64,000 nucleotides of DNA. It comes from Acheta domesticus (taxonomy: Eukaryota > Arthropoda > Insecta > Orthoptera > Gryllidae). Made by a program: the position numbers and the translations under genes. The notes beneath the pieces were generated by a model. It saw only the letters and a program-made list of their open reading frames with translations, had not been told where the DNA came from and did not search any database. The stretch is taken from the NCBI GenBank assembly GCA_031308135.1, contig JAHLJT010008446.1:162623532-162687531 (forward strand), in the 5' to 3' direction. Shown here one piece after another: positions 21,386 to 32,693 of this stretch; positions within the stretch are counted from its first letter, which is position 1; every line of letters starts with the position of its first letter.

Positions 21386-21689
21386 AATTCCTTACGATAG
21401 TGCTGCGATCTATTGAATATTCCTACAAGTTTTTTTGGTACATTTATCCTTAACTCAGATCCTCAGATTGCGGGCATTCATCGCACTACGCCACACAAGC
21501 GCCATATTGGTCGAACTCCCGCAGAGGCATGAATAGACAAATACCAGATTCATGTAAAAAACCTCTAAAATCAAAATATCCGTTAGAAACTCCCAAAGCT
21601 TCTAGTCCGTTCAGATCAATGTCAATTTTAGAGAAAATTACCTGAACGGTTTAGGCACTACACTTGTTCACAGGCAGTTTAATAGCTGT

Positions 21690-22200
21690 TAGATTGATTG
21701 ATTGATAGTGATTCCGGGCACATCAACTGCTAAAGCCATTAATCTCGTAAGTGTAGTACATGTTTTTTTCGGAAGGTAGCGGTGATCTTCCCCCACCGGA
21801 CGGCTAAATCCAGTTCCGACCTACCGTCGACTAGCGGGGTTTTCGCCAACCAGGTACCTCCCACTAGACGGGCATCCCCCAGCTAGAGCAAGCTCTAAGC
21901 TGCCAACTGATCCCCCGGCATGTGTAGTAGTGTAGTGCATGTTTATGTATAAGAAAATTATTAGATATGACAAAGAATGTAAAGAAAAGATCGCGCGCGG
22001 TCCGTGGCCCGTTTGGCAGGGTATTATCCCGACATTCGGCTGGAGTAAATCACAGAAACCACGGAAGGTTACCGATCAATGCAGCCAGCCGCTAGAATTC
22101 TCCTCCACACAACAGCAGATCTCGACCTAGCTATCTGGCAAAAAATTGCCATCATCAGGACACGAATCATCGGGTCAGTGGTACTACAATGACATCACGT
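21690..22200 (-). mobile_element. SINE-A copy, minus strand
   Basis: Starts on the left with a GATTGATTGATT (AATC) tail. Reading the minus strand it contains the GCCCGTCTAGTGGGAGGTAC-like 3' part, the CACGGACCGCGCGCGATC block and, at about 22150-22195, a diverged tRNA-like head (TGATGTCATTGTAGTACCAC aligned to TGATGTCACTGCAACGCTTC of the full copy). Confidence 0.7.
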
Positions 22201-22229
22201 GTCCACTTTTCCGTTAACACAGACGGGCA

Positions 22230-22320
22230 ATAAGAGTTTTTCTGGCGAAAATTAGCCGTTTACCGCCTCACTATTACATAACTTTCTCTCCTTATGAAGA
22301 ACTTTATAAGGCGAGAAAGC
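22230..22320 (-). mobile_element. H family hairpin-end fragment
   Basis: GAGTTTTTCTGGCGAAAATT and ACTTTCTCTCCTTATGAAGA with ATAAGGCGAGAAAG: the reverse complement of the H-family left end. Confidence 0.65.
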
Positions 22321-22689
22321 AATAATGATTTGGAAACGGTTAGGGATATGTAAGTTGACCCCATGGGTACTGGTGATATTGTATTAAAATTTAATGAAGA
22401 TATATTCATTACTAGGAAAACCCGTCAGACGTTGTTCTGTCCTTCATCTCCCTCTTTCCCCTCCCACACTTAAAAAATGTGGGCATCGTTTAGGAGTTAT
22501 TTAATATACATATTCAAAATTCCACCGAATGTATTGAGGGTTGCATTTGACGTAAAAATTTAGTTTTGTTCGACAGCGCCATGTTACAACAAATTTGACA
22601 GCACATAAACCTTCTCGGTGAAAAAAACATAGAAGTGCCAACTTTCATGAAGATTGGTCTCACAGTATCGGAGTTTAGCTATTATATAA

Positions 22690-23279
22690 AAGAGCCGATT
22701 TAAGTAAACCATGAACCGATGAACCGATCATATGAATCGGTTCATACGTATGCATATAAAGACAACAATTGATTTGATGGTAAATACGTTTTACAAATCC
22801 AACAAGAGATGTGAAAAATTGTTTAAATGTTCAAAATTCGAAAATCACTTACAGGCACTTCCAGTTTATTTATTTTTATTAATGGTATTAAGAATTCCTT
22901 CTAATGGTTTACAATAAAGTTTCTGGAAGTCTCAATAATTTTCTGCGCCAGCAGAGAATTGTGACAAACAATATTACACGAGCCAGGCTCGAACCAGCGA
23001 ACCTTTCCTCCGAACAGCTGAGGCCGTACTCGCCAATTAACCATCTCGGCCATCCGGGTAGGACATGGGATTTGAAATTCTATAACGGTAATAGTAGTAT
23101 TGTGGTTTCAGTTCTGGCACCAGGCATCTAAAAAACTGAGAAAATGTAAAAAATGTCCTTTGAGCGGCAGAAGGTGGCAGTTGGGAAAGGAATAAGGGAT
23201 AACCCAAAAGCTAGTCGAGACTAAAGAGTTTAGAAAACTAGAAAGTGCGAGTAAGATTGTGCCATTCTATAGCACTAGT
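22690..23279. mobile_element. ACTAGTGGTGCT-family element, left-truncated
   Basis: Collinear with 54545-55099: ACGTTTTACAAATCCAACAA, AGGCACTTCCAGTTTATTTA, GAGAATTGTGACAAACAATA, AAAAATGTCCTTTGAGCGGC and right end TTGTGCCATTCTATAGCACTAGT-like (3 bp shorter than usual). It carries the same internal tRNA-like module on the minus strand. Confidence 0.65.
22945..23075 (-). other. tRNA-like (Pol III promoter) module
   Basis: The minus strand reads GATGGCCGAGATGGTTAATT (A box TGGCCGAGATGG), a Leu/Ser-like layout with long middle, then TGGTTCGAGCCTGG, a perfect B box GGTTCGANNCC. It is embedded in a TIR-type element and is shared, diverged, at 54775-54890. Confidence 0.7.
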
Positions 23280-24010
23280 TCATTTATTTATTTATTTATT
23301 TATTTACTGCACGCTGTTTGATACGAGGAGGAAATTTAATGAATATATTTGGTGCGGATGTTGAGAAAATATATTTTTAGAACTTGCATTAATTTCAGAC
23401 ATTAATTAAGCGAAATCAGTTCGTTTTTTAAAAAAACTTACTGACTTTTTTTAAGGGGCTGATTTTTTACAACAGACTTTGTTTAAAGCAAAAATCGCTA
23501 TCACCAATTTTGTTTGTTTTGAAATGTTCACTTTCTTGTCGCATGTTCGGTGCTACAGAATAAATAAAAAACAAATGTCTTTATTGGTGGCGAGGCTCAG
23601 GCCATTTATCCTGTTCTTCCGCCTGACCACTTTCAAAAATGTTTATTACAATAGTGCATCATAAAAAGGCCGAATATTTTGAGGCAGAAAGAAATGTTTC
23701 TCACACCGTAATCTTCAGGATGAAACCTTCTTGAACATTCTATTACATTTTTGCTGGTCCGGCGCTTCCCGATATTACCTCACCTGCTCAGAGATGTGCA
23801 GAATCTGCAATTAAATGCGAATGAGAGGGACAGAGAGTGGCAGAGACAGACAGACAGAGACAGGGTATGGGAGGGAGGGAAAGAGTGTGAGAAAGGGTGA
23901 TGGAGGGAGATGAAGGGCAGAACAACGTCTGCCGGGTTTTTCTAGTAATAACAAAACAAATTATAATATGAGAAAGTGTTGTAAATCTATTGGGTTTCTA
24001 TATTATGTAA

Positions 24011-24939
24011 ACTAGTGGTGCTACAGAATGGCACAGACCCTCCCATATTAGTCTTATTTCCTTTGGCTAGTTACACGAATGGCAACATACTCTTGCTACC
24101 ATCTATCGCCGCCCAAAATCCTTTTCTTTAACATTTTTCTTAATTTTTAGGTTTCTTAATAGAATGAAAATGTTATTTTAAGAATATTTAAGAACAGTAA
24201 AACCTCGTCCTAAGTGGCAATTTTTTTGATCCGTTCGAAAAGTTTGAAGAAAACATTTGGAGCCATTTATGAGAAAATGGCGTTTGAGCGTTTCTGAAAA
24301 GAATCATTTTGAGATATTTTTCACTGGAAATGGTTCACTGGAGTTCTCGAGAAACTTTGTATGATATTAATTCAAGCACACATACTTGTAAATGTAATGA
24401 TGTGAACAAATCGCCGCTAATGTAAATACTACCATGAGAGAAGTAAAAAAAATTACATTTTTGTACTTTTTGAGAAAAAAAGAATAGAGCAAAATTGTGT
24501 TTATGTCATCTCATAAGAGTACATTTAGCACTATCCCTAACTAAAGTTTACAGAAAAAAATTTGGAGTCGTTTTGAGAAAATTTGGAAAATATCCGGGGG
24601 GCTACGAGGGGTGTCCCCACAATTTTTGCAGAAAAGTTCGCAAAATCGCATCGCCTCGAGTCGAGCCATATCGACTGGGGAATATCAGTTGTGGAAAATA
24701 ACTCCTACGTATGGTTTGGGCGGTAGTCGTGTTCACAGAGGGACAGATGGACGGACAGGCAGACAGACGGACGGACGAAACGAACGGACTGAAGTTTAAA
24801 AAAAACAACATTGTTTCGGTTTCAGGGGATCCCAAATTGGGTATTTCTGTTGAAATCTCGAAATCTATTTTCAGCAGCTTACATCACTTTCCCTATACTA
24901 CGTATATTACTCTCTATATACGTACGTATACGTGAAAGT
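24011..24939 (-). mobile_element. H family copy 3
   Basis: Reverse orientation. It starts ACTAGTGGTGCTACAGAATG + GCACAGA, then a CTACCATCTATCGCCGCCC block and AT-rich body, the GGACGGACAGGCAGACAGAC tract at 24748-24775, and closes with the palindromic end ACTTTCCCTATACTACGTAT ... CGTACGTATACGTGAAAGT (24886-24939). It appears to be a near-complete shorter copy. No coding capacity. Confidence 0.65.
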
Positions 24940-25655
24940 AAAAATTGCAATGTTTTTTCAGAAAAATTGCCTATATTGCGCGCAAAATTATACGGAAACT
25001 ACTCATTTAAAAAAATGGAAATATGAACTTATTTAAAGTTCCGCCTTTAAGGAACATATTTCAATGAGGAAAAATCTCTATTCTCAATATCATGGCTGAA
25101 GCAAGGCGCCCCCAAAAAATTGAAATTTTTCAATTGTCAAATATCTGTGATTTCAATGAACATGATCCCTCGCGCATTTTCTTAAGCGTTCTTTACTCAA
25201 TCCGAAGACAGTTTGATCAAAATATTTGATGCTGTTTTTGAGAAAATTTAAAAATGTTTTTGAGGCTTCATCTGAAATACCCTCAAAAATTAAAATATAT
25301 GTTTGAAAATCCTATAGTCACAAGTTCACTCAGATCGATTGGGGAATACCAATTTTGAAGGAAATTGGCTGAACTGTTTAGGCGCTAGCGTTGAGCACAG
25401 ATGGACGGACGGACGGACGGACCGACAGACGGACGGACGGATCGTCAATCGATTTTTCGAACCAACAACAAGAAAATTATTTGAATGCTACACCACGTCT
25501 TAGAGTTTTGTTTCTAAATTCAGCAACAGGATTTATCAACTTTTTCGTTACCAGAGCTCGACAATAAGTTTTTTTTGTTTTTTTGGCGAAAATTCGACGT
25601 TTTCCGCCACACGTTTATATAACTTTCTTCGAAGAACTTCGTGAAGCGGAAAAGT
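24940..25655 (-). mobile_element. H family copy 4
   Basis: It has the same ordered landmarks in reverse: GGCTGAACTGTTTAGGCGCT, GACGGACGGACGGACGGACC (25405-25440), CTACACCACGTCTTAGAGTT, and the end ACTTTCTTCGAAGAACTTCG ... GGAAAAGT (25622-25655). The left side is truncated against copy 3. Confidence 0.6.
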
Positions 25656-25851
25656 AAAAGTATTCTTTGTGAAAATAATTTTTAAATTTTGTATGTTTTT
25701 TAATTAGAAAAGCTAATGTTTAGTTGATGAAAAAAACAAAAATTATAAAAAAACATTTTCGGCTGTGGAAAAGTGATGGTGACGGTGATGGTGGTCGAAT
25801 GGGGGGCGAATAAACTGTTCAACAAATTTATTTTTATCTTAGTCATATTAA

Positions 25852-26478
25852 CCCTCCAGCGGGCGCGCTGTCATAAATTTTACGACAATAGCAAATTTTT
25901 TTTGTTTTGCTGTCTACTCATTGTTGTCAATGACTTCTGCGTTCTTGGTATTCCTTGCAGGTATCTTTAGTGATGCATTCCTGCCACCACTGTTTAGTTT
26001 GCACGCGATATTCAGTTTTTGTAACGCTCTATTCGGGAGAAGTGTATGGTGACGTAAACTTTACGCTGCGCGCTGGCTGTTGTGCTAAAATATTGTATAA
26101 TAATTTGGCTTAATCGAAATTTTCTGTAAAATGCTCAAATAAAGAATTCATGTGAACGAAAGTCCGAATATTCTTTAAGAGCTGTCTGATCGAAGGAAGA
26201 TCATGAATTGGATAGTGACAGTGACAGTAAACGAATGTTGAAAATATAGACGAGCATCAGAACGATACTGGATCGGAACAAGATCTTTTTGATATTAAAT
26301 ACGAACGTTTAACAACGGATATATTTTTTGGTAGTAAATATCATTCTTAGATATTATAATGCGACATAAAATTCCATTCTTCTACAATAATTTAATTTTT
26401 TTCAAGAGTCATTGAATGTCGTAAAATTTACGACACGCGCCTGCTCGTGTGAACATTTTACGCGCGCCCGCTGAAAGG
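25852..26478 (+). mobile_element. piggyBac-like non-autonomous element
   Basis: TTAA lies at both ends (25848-25851 and 26479-26482). Terminal repeats CCCTCCAGCGGGCGCGC and, from the right, CCTTTCAGCGGGCGCGC match at 15 of 17. Each end also has a near-palindromic TGTCGTAAATTTTACGACA-like box. TTAA duplication with CC(C/T)-starting ends is diagnostic of piggyBac. At about 26210-26250 the frame LDSDSDSKRM resembles the acidic N-terminus of piggyBac transposases, so it is likely a deletion derivative of 627 bp. Confidence 0.85.
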
Positions 26479-26599
26479 TTAATCTACTAATATGTCATTG
26501 GTTTTAGGGAACTTTTTACTTACACGGGGGTACCCTTTCACGTACTGAAATCGTACTGTAGTTGTAGTAAAACGGCACATTCATGTGAACATTAATTCT

Positions 26600-26990
26600 T
26601 ATGGGGAATAGAACCCATCACTGCTTCCATCCGATTGCTAGGACAGAGCTAAAGAGTATCGCGTACACACTGTTGGTTTTGATAACTGTGTGGTTACGTC
26701 ACCGTGGGAGAGGCAGCAGCATGGAAATGCCGTTACCTAGAGGCCAGACACGACGAGGCGGGCAGCGTGGCGCAAGCAACTCACCGCTGCCAGCCATCTG
26801 GAACTGTGTCCGTGGACCGTTAGGTGAAGTTGGTCGCTCGCAGTCGGGCATCGGGCAGCGGCGTGCGTGGTACAGTGGAATGAAATTTGGGGGCGCGTGC
26901 GTCTATGAACTGAAATACACTCACAGACGCCCCAACATTTCATTCTCATTGAACAAAATTAGGTTTAGTGCAGTCGTTACGTCATTTTAG
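26600..26990. other. GC-rich block with overlapping ORFs
   Basis: A 129-codon plus-strand and a 70-codon minus-strand ORF overlap here, but neither matches a family I know; GC-rich sequence leaves long ORFs by chance. The right part (26877-26943) holds an imperfect inverted repeat, GAATGAAATTTGGGGGCG against CGCCCCAACATTTCATTC. It may be an old mobile element end or a regulatory CpG block. No splice or start evidence. Confidence 0.3.
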
Positions 26991-27026
26991 CTTGCAAAAG
27001 GTGAGATAGAAGATTTTGAAGCCTAT

Positions 27027-27240
27027 CCCCGGTGGCCGAGATTGCTAGGGCACTAGTGTCGTAGCGTTCTCGGACCCAATATTCGCGGCTCCAGTCCCGC
27101 CTCGGGCATGGTTGTATTTGTGTTCGTCCTTTCACCCCCTATCATCACCATATCATGTCATCTTCACAGTTACCATAACGTTAAACCCAATTGCAGTCGC
27201 TAATGACGTAGATGTTGATGCGACCTTAATTTGTTTTTTA
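27027..27240 (+). mobile_element. tRNA-derived SINE (Leu-like head)
   Basis: GGTGGCCGAGATTGCTAGGG is a Leu/Ser-tRNA-type A box; GCGGCTCCAGTCCCGCC (about 27088) is a B box with 2 mismatches. A short unique tail follows. It is a different family from SINE-A. Confidence 0.65.
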
Positions 27241-27399
27241 ATTTAATACGCCAGAGCGTCAAAGATTGAAATTGGTCACAAATGACCAACCATCAATTTA
27301 CATCTATTCCTAAATCTAAGTTAAAATATTATTTACGTGTTCACTCAATAGTGTAGCATGTATTTAATTTACAATATCAAAATAAATTTATTGTGAATA

Positions 27400-29786
27400 T
27401 TAAACTAATTCAAAGGGCTTGGTCCTCTTTAGTCTCCTCCGCTGGTTATGGTTATCCAAAAGTTGAATGGCTTCTAAGTTAGCCTGTTCATGCAGTCTCA
27501 TTTCATATTTGGCAGCAACTCTTCTAATTTCACTTGACACATAGGGAACTCCAAGATCACGATGTAGATCTGTATTTCTAATGTACCACGGGGCATTTAC
27601 AATGAATCGCAGTACTGGAAGGTCTGTATTGATTTTATATTGCTTTCTTTGGTGCATCCCCAGAGTTGAACACCATAGAGCCAAATCGGTTTCAGGATTT
27701 GGTTGTAGATTAAAATTTTATTGTGTATGGACAGTTGAGAGGCACGTCCCAAAAGCCAGTACAATATTTTCTTCTATATTTAAGATTTAATTCGTTCTTT
27801 TTCTTTTTCACGTGTTCCTTCCACCGCAGTTTAGTATCTAATGTCATACCTAAGTATTTAGCGGTGTTTGCCCCAAAACACTTCCTTGCGGCACGCCTGC
27901 TCCTATCTTTTTTAGCTCTGAGTATTCTTCTTCCACTCTGACCCAAAAGAGTCTCTCAGATATATAGGATTTTATCAGTGTTACATACTGTGCTTATTTA
28001 GTTTAAAAATTGCTTATTAATTAATTAATAGTTTATTAATTGCTTATTTAGTTTAAAAATCAACCCCTGGTGCCAGACCTTATCAAACGCCTGGGCTTTT
28101 GACTGGGAACAGACCATTTTTTCTTCTAATGTTTCATCTCTTGTAATGATGATTCTATGAACTTGGTCTATTGTAGAGTGTTTCTGTCTGAACGCAAACT
28201 GATGATTTGGGATCAATTTTTTTCTTTCTATTATTGGTTTTAACCTTTTTAACAGCAACTTGTCAAAGACTTATGAAATGGTGGGCAGCAAAGATATTGG
28301 CCTGTAAGATGTGACTTCATTGAGCTATTTTCCTGGTTTGGGGATCATGATGATTTCAGCAACCTTCCATGTACTAGGAACATGTTTTAGTCTAAAGACT
28401 GCATTGATTAAATACATTAGCATTACTATCCCCTTATTTGGTAACTGTCTCAGAATTTCACCCGTGATAAGATCAAAACCCGGAGATTTTTTGGCATTAA
28501 TGTTCATTCTTATCTCATTAACTAGTTCTTTTTTTAGTAACAAATTCGATTTCTTCAAATTCACGATTTGCATTTCTTCGGTGTCCACATAAGAATGTAT
28601 ATCATTCAGCTGAAAAATCTCTTCAAAGTATTTTGAAAAGGTGTCTGCCTTCTGTTTACTGTCTCGTGCCCAGGAACCATTTACTTTTCGAATGGGTGGG
28701 ATTTGGGTGACTGGCCTTTTAAGTCTTTTGGTTGCTTTCCATAGTGAATAGTCAGATGTTTTATTTGCAGTCAATTCATATAGGAAGCTATTGACACATC
28801 TTTCAATTTCTGAATTTCTCTCTTAAGGATTTGAGTTTTGTTATTAAGTATTGTTTTATCATGTGGATCGCGAGTCTGTTGCCAGCACGTCTTTTTTCTT
28901 TAACTAACTTTCTGATTTCCATAGGGTAGTTGTTTCCTACAGTCTTCAAGGCATTTTGTCTTGTGTTATTCCATGCCGCTTCTTGGATTGTATAGGTAAA
29001 TCTCTCAGCTTCCATTTCCAACTGTTGTATAGTCTTTAACTCAGTTTCTAGATTAATATTATTTTCCAGTTCAATCTTATAGCTCCCCAGTCAGTTGTCT
29101 TGTTTATTAATACTGGTCTTCCAATTTTCTTAATTATTCTCTCACTTAATGTGAGAATCACAGCAGAGTGATCAGAGCTCAGATCAAAATTTTCTTCAAT
29201 ATCAATAAAATTTGGGGACACTTTTCTTGATATAAAGAAAACTAAAAGATCAGGTGTTTTATTCTGGTCGGAAGGCCAATACGTACGTTTGCCTGTAGAA
29301 TGAAAAGTGCATCCACTCTCTCTCATTGCTTCCCTCAGTTCACTACCTTTCTTGGTGGTCAGCCTGGATCCCCAGTCCACATGTTTGGCGTTATAGTCTC
29401 CCCCAACTACAAACCTCTCTCCCATGTGTTCTAGGAATTGTTTATATTCCATTCTCTTAATATTGTGCCTTAGGGGACAGTAGATTGCACCAATATTCAG
29501 ATGTTGCTTCACACATTTTATTGTTACGATAGTTAGTTGGAATTCAACTAATTTTAGATGACATTCTTCATAATGATCAACTGTTTTTTTATCAAAATAG
29601 TACTGCCACCTCTTGCTTTGTTATCTGGATGTGCTGTCTAATATGCACTATCTCCATTTAGTTTAATGTAAGTCTCGAGATCAAACAAATATCAATATTT
29701 TGTAATGTGAGAAAAACCTCTATTTGTTTTCTATTTTGTAAACCGTTTGCGTTCCATGCAGCAATTCTTATGTCCTTCTGTTTCAT
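27400..29786 (-). pseudogene. Jockey ORF2 (AP endonuclease + RT), RT core deleted
   Basis: The start MKQKDIRIAAWNANGLQNRK is at 29786, with the endonuclease AAWNANG motif. The endonuclease continues as GGDYNAKHVDWGSR and DLSSDHSAVILTLS (29512-29048) after a frameshift near 29675. The RT fingers follow (28774-28325, ending AEIIMIPKPGK), then HQFAFRQKHSTIDQVHRI and AFDKVWHQGL (28258-28025). A deletion with a local direct repeat (GCTTATTTAGTTTAAAAAT at about 27990-28060) removes the palm up to and beyond the YADD box. The thumb resumes at KYLGMTLDTKLRWKEHV (about 27850) and the protein ends normally with HQ..RRLKRTKPFELV at 27402. Confidence 0.8.
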
Positions 29787-29912
29787 CTTTTAACCCCGTG
29801 TGATACCGTGGCAAGGTTATTGCCTTCCAGCTTATCAAGCCTTTGTATTTTTTTCATTTTGATTTTTCATTCTTTTTATTCATTTTGAAGCATGTCCATC
29901 ATGGTAATTTGT

Positions 29913-31395
29913 TCAGTTTGCTGTGCTTAGGTGAGTATCTTTATCTGATTGTTGTACATCACCTTCTTTGGCAGTTTGTGTAGCAAGGTTGGAAGTTTTA
30001 CCTTCAATGACTCTTTTAGAATTGAAGATTTTTGATTGTATGTTATTCTTTATGTGGGACGTTTTGTTGTTAAGTATATGATTTCTTCTTTTTTGAAGTT
30101 CTTTAGCAACTAGGCATCCTCTATAGTTCGCGGGATGAGCTTTACACAGAGAGGAGCATCGCTCTTTTTCTTTGTGCAATCGATGGTTTTATGATTCTCT
30201 TATGATGCACTTTACACAGGCAGGTTGGCGCTGGCAGATTTTCTGGGTGTGTTCAAACCTGACACCTTTTGCATTGTGGTATGAGGTTGCTTCTTCCGCG
30301 CTTCAATTGTGACCTTCAAGTGACACAGGTAATCTATTTTAAAAATTCTTTTGATATCTTCTGAAATTTCAAATGTTAGCATGAACAGGGGTAAGGGAAT
30401 AATTTTAACCCCGCCGTTCTTCTTATTTTTTGATGATATTTACAACACTAACGATCTTAAAGTTGTTGAGTTTTAGTTCCTCTTTAATTTCTGTCTCTGT
30501 GCATGTAGGATGCAGGCCCTTTACCATGACTCTTATTGGCCTGTTTTGTTTGTTCTCATAGGTATTCCATTCCATTTCCATTTTATTTAAATATTCAATC
30601 AGTTCCCAATATTCTGATTCTGATTCCACTGAATTTAAATTTGTTGATTGTTCGGTATAACAGCTTCAGCTTTAAGATTTTTGGTCTTCATATTCTGAAG
30701 GATTTTATTGTAATCTTCCACACCGCCCAATATTATTGGTGTTTTTTTGGCTCGAGATTCTGCACAACCCAATTTTTTTCCAAGGGCGAGTTTTTTCCGG
30801 TGAACTTGAATCTTTTCTTTTCTTATGCTTTGATAAAAGCCAGTCTGTTTCCCTGGCAACTGATTTTTCTTCTTCATCGGAGTTTTCTGGACTGTATCTT
30901 TCTCTAGACGATCATGTTCTGGTACTTTCATGTAATTTTTTATCTTTGTTTTGTGTATATTGAGCATCTTTCATTGTTAAAAATTTTCCTTTTGTCTGAA
31001 GATCAGTTATGATAGTTCTGAGTTCTTTATTTTCAGCAATACATTGCTGCCATACGTTCCATAATAACTTTTCTGTATTTGTTTGTAGCTGATCTTCTTG
31101 TATACACATGTTCTTTTGATATTCGTAGAATTTCCCTTCCTCTTTTTTGTTTTTTTCTTGTTTTTTGTTTTGCTGGTCTTTTTTTGCTTGCGTTTCAGTT
31201 TCCATGAGTGGTCCCATGAGTTTGCAAGTTTCCATGAGTTTGCCAGTTTCTGAAGGGCACACGTTTGCGATTTCTAACCCTCCGTGACATCGTTCGGATG
31301 CAGTCCCTCGGCACGGTTGCTCACACCTTGGACAAGGGTTTTTTTTGTCGAGGGTGGCTTCTCTAGATCTGCCGTGTTTTGTTAAAGCAGGGCTA
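29913..31395 (-). pseudogene. Jockey ORF1 (gag-like, zinc knuckle), frameshifted
   Basis: Binds LINE RNA in the family. Read leftwards: an N-terminal cysteine cluster CPRCEQPCRG...CHGG (about 31300-31340); a Lys/Glu-rich, probably coiled-coil part (31262-30912); a linker (30967-30635); RPIRVMVKGLHPTCTETEIK with KIVSVVNIIKK (30629-30423), the PRE_C2HC domain typical of jockey ORF1; and CSSLCKAHPANYRGC (about 30140), the last zinc knuckle. The segments lie in different frames, so several indels have accumulated. The first Met is uncertain: the frame is open upstream of the Met at 31262 to about 31390. Confidence 0.7.
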
Positions 31396-31550
31396 CCTCA
31401 GGCAGGATGTGGCGCTTCACCACGCACGGACGATCTTGGGCAAGGAGAGGCTATTTGACGCCTAGCATCTGTATTAAGCTTCACTTGCCCTGGGTTTGGT
31501 GAGGACCAGTGTCCAATAGAGCTAATCCCTAATGGTGAAAGGTGCTACCT

Positions 31551-31948
31551 CTCCCTAAATCCTTAGCGACCTTAAATAACAAAAAAATGTTTATATTGGT
31601 ATTAGTAAGAAAATCCGAAGTTTTCCACCTCGAAATAATTCGGGATAAGTTTTGGTGAAAAAAAGACGGATTTTTCGTGCATTTTTTGCTTTTTGCGTCT
31701 TTACTTTTTAATGGTTCATCTTTCAGCAAAATGGTTATGTACAATAGTAAATATAAAATTCTCTACAAATTTGCTTCATCAGTTATGTTCCTTACCGTGA
31801 GTTACATGAACCTCCTTAAAGATTCGTTAGACTTCTTCCTGGAGGTAAAAATCCCTAGTGATTTAACACTCACCGAGATTAAACACGTGCTCAAAAAGTT
31901 CTGGTAAAAGGAGCAGTAGAGCTATACGCTCTCTCATCAAACACGATT
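31551..31948. other. Unassigned stretch between LINE and pogo relic
   Basis: A 76-codon plus-strand ORF (31677-31907) matches nothing known to me. It may be a remnant; no start or splice support. Confidence 0.3.
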
Positions 31949-31950
31949 TA

Positions 31951-32345
31951 CAAACAACTCCGGTTATAGTGAACTTCTGGAGACTAACCTTTTTGGTTCA
32001 CTATATCTGAGATTCACTAAATCCGATGTCAAAATTAAATAGAATTTCTCCATAACGATTGATTTTATTAAAATAGAGATACAGCAGAATGCATTAACAA
32101 TACGAACTAAAAATTTCAGTGTATTTATTTGTCCTTAAAATCAATTATGTTAAATTGTCTGCTTCGTACTTTTACATTAGTAATTTCTCAAGATACTTCT
32201 CTAGGGTTCGTGCTCTCTCCATACTTGAGTGTGCATGGTCCTCTGTGTTTAACTATCGTCATGCCATCTTGACGTCCTTCAATGCCTCTTGCACTATTGG
32301 AACACTGTCTTACTCTCCGAAGGCCTCTTTACTCGCCTAATAACA
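31951..32345 (-). mobile_element. pogo/Tigger-like transposon relic (one end)
   Basis: After TA (31949-31950) comes CAAACAACTCCGGTTATAGT + GAAC, similar to pogo/Tigger termini. Near 32170-32300 the minus strand reads EALKDVKMA and, after a stop, HSSMERARTLEKYLEKLL, a helical C-terminal tail plausible for such transposases. The other end is lost at the LINE junction. Weakly supported. Confidence 0.4.
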
Positions 32346-32693
32346 TAGCTGCTTTTGGTAGCGAGATGGCACAAGCGGCAAATGAAACTGATCACTTTTC
32401 CGCGCGACACGGCGGATATTGCCAGGCTATGGCAGTCGTGCGCTTCATGTCGCCAACGTACAACCCAACGCGCTTTTTTCCCGCGGAATCGCATGTAACA
32501 CTAAGATTGCAACTGAAGCAAGCAATGGAGCATCGCCGCGACCAGTTGTAGCTCACGCAGGACACGGTCTTTGTTTCCGAAGTGAAACTGTGGCACACGG
32601 CCCATTTCCGTTTGTAAGGTCTCTTAAGGTGCCCATTCCCGATCCGCCACCTTCATCTCAGCAGAGACTTCTTCCAAGACTGCCTTTGCGACA

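Larger units (their letters stand above)
22409..23948. mobile_element. Element bounded by ACTAG-AAAACCCG inverted ends
   Basis: Left end TTACTAGGAAAACCCGTCAG + ACGTTGTTCTG and, read from the right (23948 back), TTACTAGAAAAACCCGGCAG + ACGTTGTTCTG match over about 45 bp, including CTTCATCTCCCTC. The 1.54-kb interior contains an ACTAGTGGTGCT-type element tail with a tRNA-like module (about 22690-23279). No transposase recognised. Confidence 0.6.
27330..31550 (-). mobile_element. Jockey-type non-LTR retrotransposon, near full length
   Basis: A minus-strand LINE with ORF1 (about 31390-29913) followed by ORF2 (29786-27400) and a short 3' UTR with AATAAA near 27380. Both ORFs are broken by frameshifts, and the RT core is deleted, so it cannot move by itself. 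Order and domains (zinc knuckle gag, AP endonuclease, RT) are those of the jockey clade. No TSD was identified. Confidence 0.8.

Noticed and set aside
24602..24835. ORFs with TDGRTDRQTDGR-like repeats, also at 43827-44066
   Set aside because: Translations of the GACG microsatellite within the hairpin repeat family.
26601..26990. A 129-codon ORF in GC-rich DNA
   Set aside because: The opposite strand is open too, and no motif or splice evidence was found; kept only as a GC-rich block.
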